Counted from the first letter of the stretch, positions 25,566 through 33,710 are shown. The stretch: DNA of 64,000 nt from Cephaloticoccus primus (GCF_001580015.1 NZ_LSZQ01000013.1:1-64000), one strand, 5' to 3'. Notes: generated by a model from the letters alone, not told the origin. Numbers and translations: made by a program.

Positions 25566-27599
25566 ATGACGCTTCTTGAAAAACTCGAAACCGCAGCGGC
25601 GGAGCAAAAGCTCCTCCCGACTGCGCTGGAAAACCTGAAAAAATTCCTCGCGGCGGGGCTGCCTGCCTGGGCGCAGGAAAGCATCGGCGAGCTCGTGGAT
25701 GCAGGCCAATGGGCTGAGCTTAACGACCGCTTTTATGCCTTCATCTCCTTCGGCACGGGCGGTATGCGCGGGCGCACTATTGGCAAAGTCTCGACCGCCG
25801 CCGAGCGCGGCGAGACGGGCGCGGATCACGCGGCGATTGGCAGTAACCTGCTCAACGACTTCACGCTCCTGCGCGCGGTGATCGGCCTGTACCGCTACAC
25901 GCAGCGCTACCTCGCGGAGGGCGCCTCGGCGCCGGCTGCGGCCCCCGCGTCCACGCTGCACGCCACTGCTGCGGGAGCTTCACATGCGCCGCCGCGTCCG
26001 CGCCTGGTGGTGGCGCATGATGTGCGGCACTTCTCGCGGCATTTTTGCGAACTGGCGGCCTCGACTTGGGTAAAGCTTGGCGGCGAAGCGCTGATTTTTG
26101 ACGGGCCGCGCTCGACGCCCCAGCTCAGCTACACGCTGCGCGCGCAGCGGGCGCACGCGGGGATCGTCATCACCGCCAGCCACAACCCGCCGCACGATAA
26201 CGGATTTAAAGCCTACTTCGACGACGGCGCGCAGATCGTGCCGCCGCATGACAGCGCGGTTGTGGCCGAGGTGGGCGCGGTGCCGCTCGCAGAGCTCGCC
26301 GTGTATTTGGTCAAAGACCTTTCCGAGGTCGTGACCCTCGGCGCGGAGGCCGATGCCGGCTACCGCCGCGCTGCGCGCTCGGCCCTCATCGACCCCGAAG
26401 TGCTGCGCCGCACAAAGCTGCGCGTCGTGTTCACCAATATCCACGGGACGGGTGCAATCGCGTCGGTGCCCTTGCTCGAAGACGCGGGCTGCGAGGTGCT
26501 CACCGTGCCCGAGCAACTCGCCTTCGACGCGCGCTTCCCGAGCGTGAAATCTCCCAACCCCGAAAACGCCGAAGCGCTGAGCCTGGGCGTGGCACTGGCC
26601 GAGGCGCGCGGCGCCGACGTTGTGATGGCGACCGATCCGGACTGCGACCGGATGGGCGTCGCCGTGCGCAACCGCAGCGGGCAGATGGAGCTTTTGACGG
26701 GAAACCAGATTGGCGCGCTTTTGGCTGACTACCGGCTCTCCCAATACAAGGCTCAGGGGCTGATCCCCGCCGCAGGCAGCGAGCGTGCTTGCCTGCTGAA
26801 AACCTTTGTGACGACGGGCCTCCAGGACGCGATCGGTGCGGCGCATGGCGTGAAGGTCGTCAACACGCTGACGGGCTTTAAGTGGATCTCGGCAAAACTG
26901 CGCCGCTACGAAGAACAGGCCGCGCGCGCGCTCGCCGAGGCCACCAGCTCGGCGGGCTCGCCGAACTCGGGTGAAGCCGCGCCCCGCCTCGATTCGCTGG
27001 GCTGGCCCGAGCGGGTGCGCGCCCTGCAAACGCACTCGGCCTTCCTCGTCCTCGGCTCCGAAGAAAGCTACGGCTACATGCCCAACGACCTGGTGCGCGA
27101 CAAAGACGGGAACACCGCTTGCCTGATGTTTGCCGAGCTCTGCGCCGCCCTCAAGGCGCGCGGGCTCACGGCGGGCGAGGCACTCGACGAGCTCTACCTC
27201 CGGCACGGCTTCTACCTCGAAGGCACGATCAACCTCTACTATGAAGGCGCCAGCGGTAAGGCGAAGATCGACCGCATCCTCGCAAGCTATCGCGCGAGCC
27301 CGCCCAAGAACTTCGGCGAGTGGCGCGTCACCGAATTCGAGGACTTCGGCCGCCAGGATTTTTACGATGCCGATGGCGAGCGGATCCCCAAGCAGGACCT
27401 GTACTTCGTCACGCTCTCCAACGGCTATCGCTTCGCCGCGCGCGGCAGCGGTACCGAGCCGAAGATGAAGTTCTACCTCTTCGCCAGCGAGCCAGTCGCC
27501 AGTGCCGCCGAGCTTCCGCGCGTGAAGGCCGAGACCCGCGCGACCCTCGCCGAATTGAGCGAAAAAATCGAAGCCGACGCCCGCTCCCGCACCGAGTGA
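25566..27599 (+). CDS. Phosphoglucomutase/phosphomannomutase family protein (PGM2-like)
   Basis: A 677-residue alpha-D-phosphohexomutase interconverting hexose 6- and 1-phosphates. The N-terminal substrate loop is FGTGGMRGRTIGKV. The catalytic phosphoserine sits in VITASHNPPHDNGFKAY. The Mg-binding loop is ATDPDCDRMG, the sugar-recognition loop is SEESYGY, and the phosphate-binding loop is RGSGTEPKMKFY. The length and the GxMRG form suit the PGM2/PgcA group more than short ManB enzymes. There is a low-complexity insert near residues 125-140 and 455-475. It lies downstream of the UDP-sugar pyrophosphorylase, a consistent two-step route to UDP-sugars. Leader CCCGATTTTTAAAAAA directly precedes the ATG. 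Confidence 0.92.
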   Translation: MTLLEKLETAAAEQKLLPTALENLKKFLAAGLPAWAQESIGELVDAGQWAELNDRFYAFISFGTGGMRGRTIGKVSTAAERGETGADHAAIGSNLLNDFTLLRAVIGLYRYTQRYLAEGASAPAAAPASTLHATAAGASHAPPRPRLVVAHDVRHFSRHFCELAASTWVKLGGEALIFDGPRSTPQLSYTLRAQRAHAGIVITASHNPPHDNGFKAYFDDGAQIVPPHDSAVVAEVGAVPLAELAVYLVKDLSEVVTLGAEADAGYRRAARSALIDPEVLRRTKLRVVFTNIHGTGAIASVPLLEDAGCEVLTVPEQLAFDARFPSVKSPNPENAEALSLGVALAEARGADVVMATDPDCDRMGVAVRNRSGQMELLTGNQIGALLADYRLSQYKAQGLIPAAGSERACLLKTFVTTGLQDAIGAAHGVKVVNTLTGFKWISAKLRRYEEQAARALAEATSSAGSPNSGEAAPRLDSLGWPERVRALQTHSAFLVLGSEESYGYMPNDLVRDKDGNTACLMFAELCAALKARGLTAGEALDELYLRHGFYLEGTINLYYEGASGKAKIDRILASYRASPPKNFGEWRVTEFEDFGRQDFYDADGERIPKQDLYFVTLSNGYRFAARGSGTEPKMKFYLFASEPVASAAELPRVKAETRATLAELSEKIEADARSRTE

Positions 27600-28060
27600 A
27601 GAGACACCGGTGACACCTCCATTTTCGCTGGCAGAGGACGGCGCCTCAACGAGTGCGCCGTCTAAGTAAAAAAGGGTCTGTGACCCTTCTACTCACTGCG
27701 CGTGGGGCGGTGGCGTGTCGCCACTCCCATTGAATTTGCGATTTTGCCCGTGCGCTGCGCGCCCAAGCAAAATCGCAAATTTAACGGACCATCCCCCCAG
27801 TCGCGTTGCGACTGGGAAGAAGACATCAAATGCGGATGGAGCGGCTACCCATTTGGGCGCGGCGAAAAAGTTGACGGGTTACATTTCCGACCCGACCTCA
27901 GGTCGGGAAGCTCTTACTATGCGGTTTGTGTGTCGGGCCAAAGGCCCGACACACAAACCGCATAGTAAACGGGTGCAGGCACCGCCTGCCGCCGCCCGCC
28001 TAGGGCCGCCTCACGCGTAGTGGGGAGGAGTTCTACGCGCTATGTGCGGTGGGGCACTGC
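27600..28060. repeat. Hairpin array B between phosphohexomutase and CPBP genes
   Basis: A 461-base convergent gap with no gene. Hairpins in order: 27637-27662 (GACGGCGC/GCGCCGTC, loop with CAACGAG), 27674-27686 (GGGTC/GACCC, loop TGT), 27710-27724 (GTGGCG/CGCCAC, loop TGT), 27733-27781 (15-bp perfect outer stem enclosing GCGC-TGC-GCGC), 27796-27816 (CCCAGTCGC/GCGACTGGG, loop GTT), 27891-27907 (CCCGACC/GGTCGGG, loop TCA), 27916-27966 (24-bp perfect stem, loop AAA) and 27975-27989 (GCAGGC/GCCTGC, loop ACC). The order and spacers match array A. Bases 27990-28060 hold nothing recognisable. Confidence 0.87.
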
Positions 28061-28843
28061 TTAATACCAATCGGTGGCGAAACCTTGGGTGGCTTTGATG
28101 GCGATGACGCCGAGGTTTTTTGTCGCGTGGGCGACGATGCAGGGCAGCAGCGAGTGGCGCGGGTTGAGGCGCGAAAACCTCAGGTAATAAAACCACAGCG
28201 AGGCGGTGAACACGACGGCGGTGCTGAAGGCGCCCTTGAGCGTGAGTGTGAGCCGGAAACCCGCGTCCTGCCACTGCCATAAAAACGGATGCAGCAGCGC
28301 GAAGAGCGCGGAGGCTGCTACGATGCCTGCTGTGCGGGCGGCTGTGCCGCGCCCGTTGACGACGAGGTAGCCGCGAAAGATGAGTTCTTCGATAAAGGCG
28401 GCGGCCAGTGTGTAGAGTGCGAAGAGTGCGGTGATCGTGCTCTGCTCGCCGACGATGCCGAGCTGGTATTCGCCGAGCGTTTCGGCGGCGAGGAGCGCGA
28501 GGCTGCCGAGGGCCGCGACCGCGAGCGCGCGCGGGGGAGCGAGGCTCGCGCCGGGCAGCGGCGCCGGTAGTGTGTCGGGCGGCGGGGGACCTTGTCCCCT
28601 GTCAGTTTGCACGCGTCTCGTTGGCCGCGTGCTGCCCGCTAGTGCTGCGTCACGCGTTGCTTGCGCGGCGCGGCTCTTGCACGCCGCTTGCTCAGCAGTG
28701 CCAGCGGCTTCGGCAGTCTCGGCGGCGGCGTTGCCCGCTGCGCCGTGCCCTTTCGTCTCCCTCATCACATCGGCCCACCACAGCTTTGCGAGGTAGAGGG
28801 CGAAGCCAGTCAGGGTGAGAAGCAGTAGCGGGTTGTTACTCAT
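28061..28843 (-). CDS. CPBP-family intramembrane glutamic protease (CAAX/ABI type)
   Basis: A 260-residue membrane protein. The Abi/CPBP signature is present: EELIFRGYLV in a membrane helix (catalytic Glu pair and Arg), then ALLHPFLW and a later HATKNLG with the second conserved His. Such enzymes cleave within membranes or process prenylated and bacteriocin-like substrates; the substrate here is unknown. Between the first helix (residues 5-24) and the core there is a soluble linker of about 80 residues rich in Ala, Thr and Pro. That linker is encoded partly by two hairpin repeats of the family seen in arrays A and B (28585-28599 and 28609-28632). Confidence 0.85.
   Translation of the reverse strand: MSNNPLLLLTLTGFALYLAKLWWADVMRETKGHGAAGNAAAETAEAAGTAEQAACKSRAAQATRDAALAGSTRPTRRVQTDRGQGPPPPDTLPAPLPGASLAPPRALAVAALGSLALLAAETLGEYQLGIVGEQSTITALFALYTLAAAFIEELIFRGYLVVNGRGTAARTAGIVAASALFALLHPFLWQWQDAGFRLTLTLKGAFSTAVVFTASLWFYYLRFSRLNPRHSLLPCIVAHATKNLGVIAIKATQGFATDWY
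28585..28632. repeat. Hairpin-repeat pair inside the CPBP protease gene
   Basis: GGGGAC and GTCCCC pair around triloop CTT at 28585-28599. At 28609-28632, GCACGCG and CGCGTGC pair around TCTCGTTGGC. The loop core TCTCGTTG is identical to that of the hairpin at 4309-4334. Both lie in the stretch encoding the low-complexity linker, with the reading frame kept open. Confidence 0.6.
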
Positions 28844-28905
28844 GATTTTGGCAGCGAGTATTGATTAGCCAAGTGGGCGGTCTCACCTACAGTCCGAATT
28901 TTTTT

Positions 28906-29943
28906 ATGAACCGCGCCCTTCCTGTTGAGCCGCTTGCCGATCCCGTGCCAACCGCGTCCTCTTTTGCGGCGGTCTTTGCGCGCCTCAAGCCTCACATGGC
29001 GGCGCTGGATGCGTTTTTGCGGGAGCAGGTGGCGGCTTTTGAGCCCGAGATTCGCGAGATGGCCGATTACTGTATCGATACGTCGGGCAAGCGAATCCGG
29101 CCTGCGCTGGTTTTCCTAAGCGGTTGGCAGGGGGAGGGCGAGGTGCCGGCAGAGCTGGTGCGTGCTGCGGCGGTGGTCGAGCTCGTGCACCTGGCCACGC
29201 TGGTGCACGACGACATTATGGACGAGGCGGAGCTGCGCCGCAGTCGCGAAACGGCGGCGCGCAAGTTCGGGCCAGTCACGGCGGTGCTGCTGGGCGACGC
29301 GCTTTTCGCGCAAGCGCTGTCCCTCGCTGCGCAGTTTCCGACGACGGAGGTTTGCGCGCACGTGTCCGAATCGACGCGCCGCGTGTGCGCGGGCGAGATC
29401 GTGCAGACGATGCGTCGCCGCTCGGCGCGGATCAGCCGCGAGGATTACTGGCGGATCATCGACCTGAAAACGGCCGAACTGTTCCGCGTTTCCTGTTTTC
29501 TGGGGGCGCGGCTTTCGGGCGCGCCCGCTGCCCATGTGCAGGCGTCGGCAGAGTTTGGGCGGCACCTCGGCATCGCTTACCAGATCTACGACGACCTCGT
29601 GGATTTTTTTGGCGACGAGTCGCGGATCGGCAAAACGCTGGGGACGGACTTCGCGAGCGGGAAACTCACGCTGCCGCTGCTCGTGTTGATTGAAAGCCTC
29701 GCGGCGGATGAGCGGGCCGCGCTTTTGGCTGAGATCAACGGCCAGCGGCCTGTGCAGATGGCGCGGCGCTTGGAGCAAATGCAGGAGTTGAGGGTTTTTG
29801 AGAAAGTCGCTGCCGAGGTGCAGGCGGAGATAGAGGCGGCCGAGCGGGCACTCGCACCTTGGCCGCAAGCCGCCGCGACACCGCTGCTCGGCGGGCTCTG
29901 CGGTGTGCTGCGCGCCCAAGTCGCCGGACTGCGCCACAGCTAG
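28906..29943 (+). CDS. Trans-polyprenyl diphosphate synthase (octaprenyl/heptaprenyl type)
   Basis: A 345-residue all-helical prenyltransferase. The first Asp-rich motif is in LVHDDIMDEAELRR near residue 102 and the second in YDDLVDFFGDES near residue 227; GKRIRPALVFL and the final KxxA-like ALLAEI segment also fit. Five-residue DDxxD spacing and DEAELRR are those of long-chain enzymes such as IspB/HepT that make quinone side chains. No menA or ubiA homologue is next to it. The start at 28906 follows a T7 tract (AATTTTTTT) without Shine-Dalgarno. It is divergent from the CPBP gene with a 62-base gap. Confidence 0.92.
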   Translation: MNRALPVEPLADPVPTASSFAAVFARLKPHMAALDAFLREQVAAFEPEIREMADYCIDTSGKRIRPALVFLSGWQGEGEVPAELVRAAAVVELVHLATLVHDDIMDEAELRRSRETAARKFGPVTAVLLGDALFAQALSLAAQFPTTEVCAHVSESTRRVCAGEIVQTMRRRSARISREDYWRIIDLKTAELFRVSCFLGARLSGAPAAHVQASAEFGRHLGIAYQIYDDLVDFFGDESRIGKTLGTDFASGKLTLPLLVLIESLAADERAALLAEINGQRPVQMARRLEQMQELRVFEKVAAEVQAEIEAAERALAPWPQAAATPLLGGLCGVLRAQVAGLRHS

Positions 29944-29974
29944 GCAGCCTTGGCGCGGAGCTGCGGCGGGCAGG

Positions 29975-30003
29975 TGTTTTTCCGCAGCAGTTTGTCATAT
30001 AAT
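29975..30003 (+). promoter_or_regulatory. Promoter candidate of the ECF sigma operon
   Basis: A perfect TATAAT -10 hexamer at 29998-30003 is preceded 17 bases upstream by TGTTTT, a weak -35 match. It lies 88 bases before the sigma factor start. Confidence 0.4.
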
Positions 30004-30090
30004 CGGCTCTGCCGGCGTGGCATCGCGGCGCGCCCGTGCTCAAAAAACCATTTGCGCTACCTGTGCGCTTGGCATTTCGTCGGCCCCACG

Positions 30091-30726
30091 ATGGAAGCGG
30101 TCAGGACCTTTAGCCGAACGCTAGCAGCGACCCACGAGCGGCAACAGGAGGCCGATGCGGACTGGCTCGTGGTGCAGCGCGTGCAGGCGGGCGAGGTCGC
30201 CGCCTTTGACGAGCTTATTACGCGCTACCGTGGCCGCGTTTACGGGATGGTCTACAACATGACCTCCAACCGCGAGGATGCCGCCGATCTGACCCAAGAC
30301 GCCTTCATCAAGGCCTTCCGGTCGATCAACCGCTTCCAGGGGCAGTCCTCTTTTTTCACCTGGCTGTACCGGATCGCGGTCAATACGACGCTCACCCACC
30401 TGCGCAAGAACCGGCTGCGCAGCTTTTTCAGCCTGGAAAAAGTCGACGAAAACGACCGCCAGTCCGCCGAAGTGATAGAGGCGCTCACCGATAATTCGGG
30501 CGCTGAGCGCGGCACCCTCGTGAGGGAACTTCAGGAAAGATTGAACGAGGCGATGCAAAAACTCTCTATCAAGCACAGAACCGTGGTGACTTTATTCGAG
30601 ATAGATGGCCTTAGCCATCAGCAGATTGCCGAAATCATGAACTGCTCGGTGGGCACGGTCCGCTCGCGGCTACACTACGCCAAGCAGCAGTTACAATCCG
30701 AGTTGCAAGTTTTCCTGCGCACATGA
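30091..30726 (+). CDS. ECF-type RNA polymerase sigma factor (RpoE/SigW-like)
   Basis: A 211-residue sigma factor with only regions 2 and 4. Region 2 is FDELITRYRGRVYGMVYNMTSNREDAADLTQDAFIKAFRSINRFQG followed by SSFFTWLYRIAVNTTL. Region 4 is KHRTVVTLFEIDGLSHQQIAEIMNCSVGTVRSRLHYAK. The start at 30091 is chosen because upstream residues do not resemble sigma factors. Its last codons overlap the next gene by four bases (ATGA), implying coupled translation with a probable anti-sigma factor. The stimulus is unknown; envelope stress is the usual role of this subgroup. Confidence 0.92.
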   Translation: MEAVRTFSRTLAATHERQQEADADWLVVQRVQAGEVAAFDELITRYRGRVYGMVYNMTSNREDAADLTQDAFIKAFRSINRFQGQSSFFTWLYRIAVNTTLTHLRKNRLRSFFSLEKVDENDRQSAEVIEALTDNSGAERGTLVRELQERLNEAMQKLSIKHRTVVTLFEIDGLSHQQIAEIMNCSVGTVRSRLHYAKQQLQSELQVFLRT

Positions 30727-31616
30727 TGACCCCCGATAACGATCAGCCGAAGGTGACTCTGGAGCAGCTCCTCCGCGTGAAGCGTGCGGAGCGGCCCGCG
30801 CCCGAATTCTGGGCGCAGTTTGATCGCGACCTGCGTGAGAAGCAGCTGGCTGCGATCATCGAGCCGCGCCCGTGGTGGGCGCCCTTTATCCGCGTCGGCA
30901 GCAGGCTGGCGCGCTACCAGGTGCCCATCGGCGCAACCGCGGTTGTGGCGCTTACCTTGCTGACCGTGCGCCAGTACGAGGCGCCGCCACCCGGGGCGAT
31001 TGAGCCTGTGCGCACCCAGCCCGCCGAGCAGGCGGGTGGCGGGGCGACCTTGGCCGCAGTGGAGCCGAGAGGCGAGATAGCGGCTGCTGGCCCTGCGGCG
31101 GCTGTGCCGTTGCGGGAGCGGGAGCAGGCTCCGGTACAGGTTTTGGCGAGCAAGGAGGACTCCGATATGCAGAGCAGCAGCAGCCTCGGCGCGGGTGCCC
31201 TGCTCGGTGGAGCCGCCGAGACGCGAGCGGAAGCTCGCGCCGCTGACTCCATCGCTTCGCGGATGGTGGCTACCAATCTGGAAGTGGTGCAGAACAGCGA
31301 GCCAGAGCTTCTGCCGCTTGGCCTGCATCATGTCTCCGGCCTGCAAATCGTGTCCGCGCAGTCGGCTGCCTCCTATGCTGCCGATGGCGAGCGGGTCGAG
31401 CCGCTCGCGCAGAGCGGGGCAGTGGTCGCGCAGCGCCGCTCCAGCCGCCTGCTTGCCAGTGCCTTGCCCGCCGTCGCGTCGGAGGAGACGGCAGTCGCTG
31501 CCGGCGCAGTCACCCGCTCGGCACTGCGGCTTAATCGGTCGATCTCCGAAGAGCGGCTCTATGACTCGATGCGCCGCAGCGGCGGCCTGAGCGAGCGCAT
31601 GGCTATTAAATTTTAA
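30723..31616 (+). CDS. Probable membrane anti-sigma factor partner
   Basis: A 297-residue protein, starting at the ATGA overlap with the sigma gene (a second ATG follows at 30726). Residues 1-60 are cytosolic and charged (TLEQLLRVKRAERPAPEFWAQFDRDLREKQ), residues 63-80 form one membrane helix (IGATAVVALTLLTV), and the remaining 215 residues are Ala/Ser/Glu-rich and probably periplasmic. This topology and the coupling are typical of ECF anti-sigma factors, but no zinc-binding HxxxCxxC or RseA-like motif is visible, so the role is inferred from context. The short N-terminal segment resembles hypothetical partners found beside sigma factors in other Verrucomicrobiota. Confidence 0.6.
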   Translation: MMTPDNDQPKVTLEQLLRVKRAERPAPEFWAQFDRDLREKQLAAIIEPRPWWAPFIRVGSRLARYQVPIGATAVVALTLLTVRQYEAPPPGAIEPVRTQPAEQAGGGATLAAVEPRGEIAAAGPAAAVPLREREQAPVQVLASKEDSDMQSSSSLGAGALLGGAAETRAEARAADSIASRMVATNLEVVQNSEPELLPLGLHHVSGLQIVSAQSAASYAADGERVEPLAQSGAVVAQRRSSRLLASALPAVASEETAVAAGAVTRSALRLNRSISEERLYDSMRRSGGLSERMAIKF

Positions 31617-31704
31617 GCGTGCTGGGCGCGGCCGCCCTTCTGCTTTGCGAGTGTGTGGGCCCCGTGTGTTGACACGGGGCCTGCGCTTTCATGGCCTGCT
31701 CGCT

Positions 31705-33081
31705 ATGCGCACCGAAAAAGATTCGATGGGGGAAATGTCCGTGCCAGATGACGCTCTGTGGGGGGCCTCGACCCAGCGAGCCGTCCTGAATTTTCCGATC
31801 AGCGGGCGGCCCATGCCAGAAGGCTTTGTCCGCGGACTCGGGCTGATCAAGGAGGCCGCCGCGCTGGTAAACGAATCGCTCGGGCGGCTCAGCGCGGAGA
31901 AGAGCGAGCTCATCCGCCGCGCCGCGCAGGAGATCATTGAGGGCAAGCTCACAGCGCATTTCCCCGTAGACGTTTTCCAGACCGGCTCGGGCACTTCGAG
32001 CAACATGAACGTTAACGAAGTGATCGCGCGCCGCGGCTCGCAGCTCGCGGGCAAGCCCGGCGCCCTGCACCCCAATGACGACGTCAACATGGGGCAGTCG
32101 TCCAACGACATCATCCCCACCGTCCTGCACCTGAGCGTCGCGCTCGCGCTGAAAAACGATCTGCTGCCCGCGCTCGCGCAGTTGCGCGGGGCTCTGGAGA
32201 AAAAGAGCGCGGCCTTCGCGCAGATCGTGAAGATCGGGCGCACGCACCTGATGGATGCGACCCCGCTGACGCTCGGCCAGGAGTTTTCCGGCTACGCTGC
32301 GCAGGTGAAAAAATCCGAATCGCGTGTGGAGCGCGCGATTGAGGTGCTGCGCGAGCTGGCGATTGGCGGGACGGCCGTCGGCACCGGGATCAACTCGCAC
32401 CCGCAGTTTGCCCCGAAGGTTTGCGCAATCCTGGCGGAAAAAACGGGGATCGCCTTTCGCGAGGCGGACAACCACTTCGAGGCGCAGGCCGCGCGCGACG
32501 ATGCGGTCGAGGTCGCCGGACTGCTCGCCACCGTGGCCGCCAGCCTGACAAAGGTGGCCAACGACATCCGCCTGCTCAGCTCGGGCCCGCGCGCGGGGCT
32601 GGCCGAGCTGCGTCTCCCCGCCACCCAGCCCGGCTCCTCAATCATGCCCGGCAAGGTGAACCCCGTGATGAGCGAGATGCTCGTGCAAGTCGGCCTCTAC
32701 GTGCAGGGCCTCTCGCAGACGGTCGCCGCCTGTGGGCGCGATGGCCATTTCGAGCTCAACGTCACGATCCCCCTGATCGCGCACTGTCTGCACGAATCCG
32801 TGCGCTGCCTGGCGAATGGCGCACGCGTGTTCAGCGAAAAATGCGTCGAAGGGCTGGAGGCCGACGAAGCGCGCTGCCGCGAGCTGATGGAGCGCTCGCT
32901 CATGCTCGTGACCGCGCTCAATCCCTACATCGGCTACGATGCCGCTGCGAGCGTGGCCAAAGAAGCACTCGCCGAAGGTAAGTCGCTGCGCGAAGTCGTC
33001 CTCGCCCGCCAGCTGATGGACGCCGAAACTCTCGAACGCGCCCTCGAACCCCTCGCCATGACCAGGCCCTCGGGCGACTAG
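31705..33081 (+). CDS. fumC: Class II fumarate hydratase
   Basis: A 458-residue enzyme of the TCA cycle that hydrates fumarate to malate without an iron-sulfur cluster. It starts MRTEKDSMGEMSVPDDALWG with the substrate loop and has TGSGTSSNMNVNEV, SSNDIIPT, GRTHLMDATPLTLGQEF and the signature GSSIMPGKVNPV. The chosen start at 31705 matches the family N-terminus; an earlier in-frame start at 31645 adds residues with no homology pattern. The TCA genes sucC and sucD are elsewhere in the window and not in the same operon. Confidence 0.96.
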   Translation: MRTEKDSMGEMSVPDDALWGASTQRAVLNFPISGRPMPEGFVRGLGLIKEAAALVNESLGRLSAEKSELIRRAAQEIIEGKLTAHFPVDVFQTGSGTSSNMNVNEVIARRGSQLAGKPGALHPNDDVNMGQSSNDIIPTVLHLSVALALKNDLLPALAQLRGALEKKSAAFAQIVKIGRTHLMDATPLTLGQEFSGYAAQVKKSESRVERAIEVLRELAIGGTAVGTGINSHPQFAPKVCAILAEKTGIAFREADNHFEAQAARDDAVEVAGLLATVAASLTKVANDIRLLSSGPRAGLAELRLPATQPGSSIMPGKVNPVMSEMLVQVGLYVQGLSQTVAACGRDGHFELNVTIPLIAHCLHESVRCLANGARVFSEKCVEGLEADEARCRELMERSLMLVTALNPYIGYDAAASVAKEALAEGKSLREVVLARQLMDAETLERALEPLAMTRPSGD

Positions 33082-33279
33082 CCTGTGCATCGCGCATGCC
33101 CTGCGAATCGGGGGCGTTGGTCTCCGGCTTGCAGGGACGCAGAGGCGCCGAGCAGTAGCGCTAGCCTTTTGGTACCTATTGGCCGGGTATTCAGTCGCCT
33201 TGGCCTTTCGTTTGTGGTGTGGGAGAGCCGCGTTTTCCCGTCACTTGGCTCTAGTTGTTCAAGTCAGGAAAGTCTCTCT
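33082..33279. other. Intergenic remnant zone after fumC
   Basis: About 200 bases with no convincing gene. A 105-residue plus-strand frame spanning 33085-33402 is judged spurious because its second half is antisense to a recognisable toxin remnant. Composition is closer to the toxin-antitoxin remnant than to fumC. Confidence 0.35.
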
Positions 33280-33402
33280 CTAGGTCTCCAGCCAATTCAA
33301 GGCGGCGACTGGAGAGAGAGCAGTTACATCTCTGAATTTCCTGAAATCGCGATCAAAGGTGCTCACCGGCTGTCCGGATTTATTGGCATCAAGGAAGATT
33401 AG
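33280..33402 (-). pseudogene. PIN-domain toxin (VapC-like) with internal deletion
   Basis: On the minus strand, directly after the antitoxin stop, the frame reads LIFLDANKSGQPVSTFDRDF then RKFRDVT and ends NWLET. LIFLDAN is the strand and first catalytic Asp that open a PIN domain. VSTFDRDFRKF is the family's last acidic motif near the C-terminus. In intact VapC these lie about 90-100 residues apart; here they are joined, leaving about 40 codons, and the start codon is CTA where ATG is expected. The middle of the nuclease has therefore been deleted in frame and the toxin must be dead. Confidence 0.7.
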
Positions 33403-33403
33403 C

Positions 33404-33658
33404 CTACGCGCTTTTCTTCGTTTGCTCATCGAGTGCTCCCAGATATTGGCCGATGGCCTCTTCTGCGCTTAGCCCGTGCGCCGCCTGCCCTCGATTGGAA
33501 ACATCCAATGATCCAGCCCCGCTATCGAGCTGCTGCAAGACGAACTGCCCGTCCACGAAGTAGACTGCCAGGTCCCCGCCTTCTTTCACCTTCATCCAGT
33601 CCCGAAGCATTTTCGGGAGTGTGACCTGCCCTCTTTTATTAACGCATAGTCGGAACAT
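33404..33658 (-). CDS. Orphan AbrB/MazE-fold antitoxin
   Basis: An 84-residue protein. Residues 6-45 form a SpoVT/AbrB swapped-hairpin DNA-binding domain: VNKRGQVTLPKMLRDWMKVK then EGGDLAVYFVDGQFVLQQ. The C-terminal half (LSAEEAIGQYLGALDEQTKK) is the usual toxin-binding tail. It would repress its own promoter and neutralise a PIN toxin, but the adjacent toxin gene is a deleted remnant. It seems intact, so it may persist as a regulator or as protection against other toxins. It lies in an AT-richer patch than its neighbours. Confidence 0.8.
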   Translation of the reverse strand: MFRLCVNKRGQVTLPKMLRDWMKVKEGGDLAVYFVDGQFVLQQLDSGAGSLDVSNRGQAAHGLSAEEAIGQYLGALDEQTKKSA

Positions 33659-33710
33659 GTGCGGTGGGAGTTGGAGCGGCAGACTCGAGTGTCGTACGGG
33701 TTAAACGCAA

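Noticed and set aside
22288-28060. Hairpin arrays as integron attC sites
   Set aside because: The loops and stems lack the GTTRRRY/RYYYAAC core pair, and no integrase or cassette arrangement is present.
33085-33402. A 105-residue plus-strand frame after fumC
   Set aside because: Its second half is antisense to the VapC-like remnant, and it has no recognisable domain.
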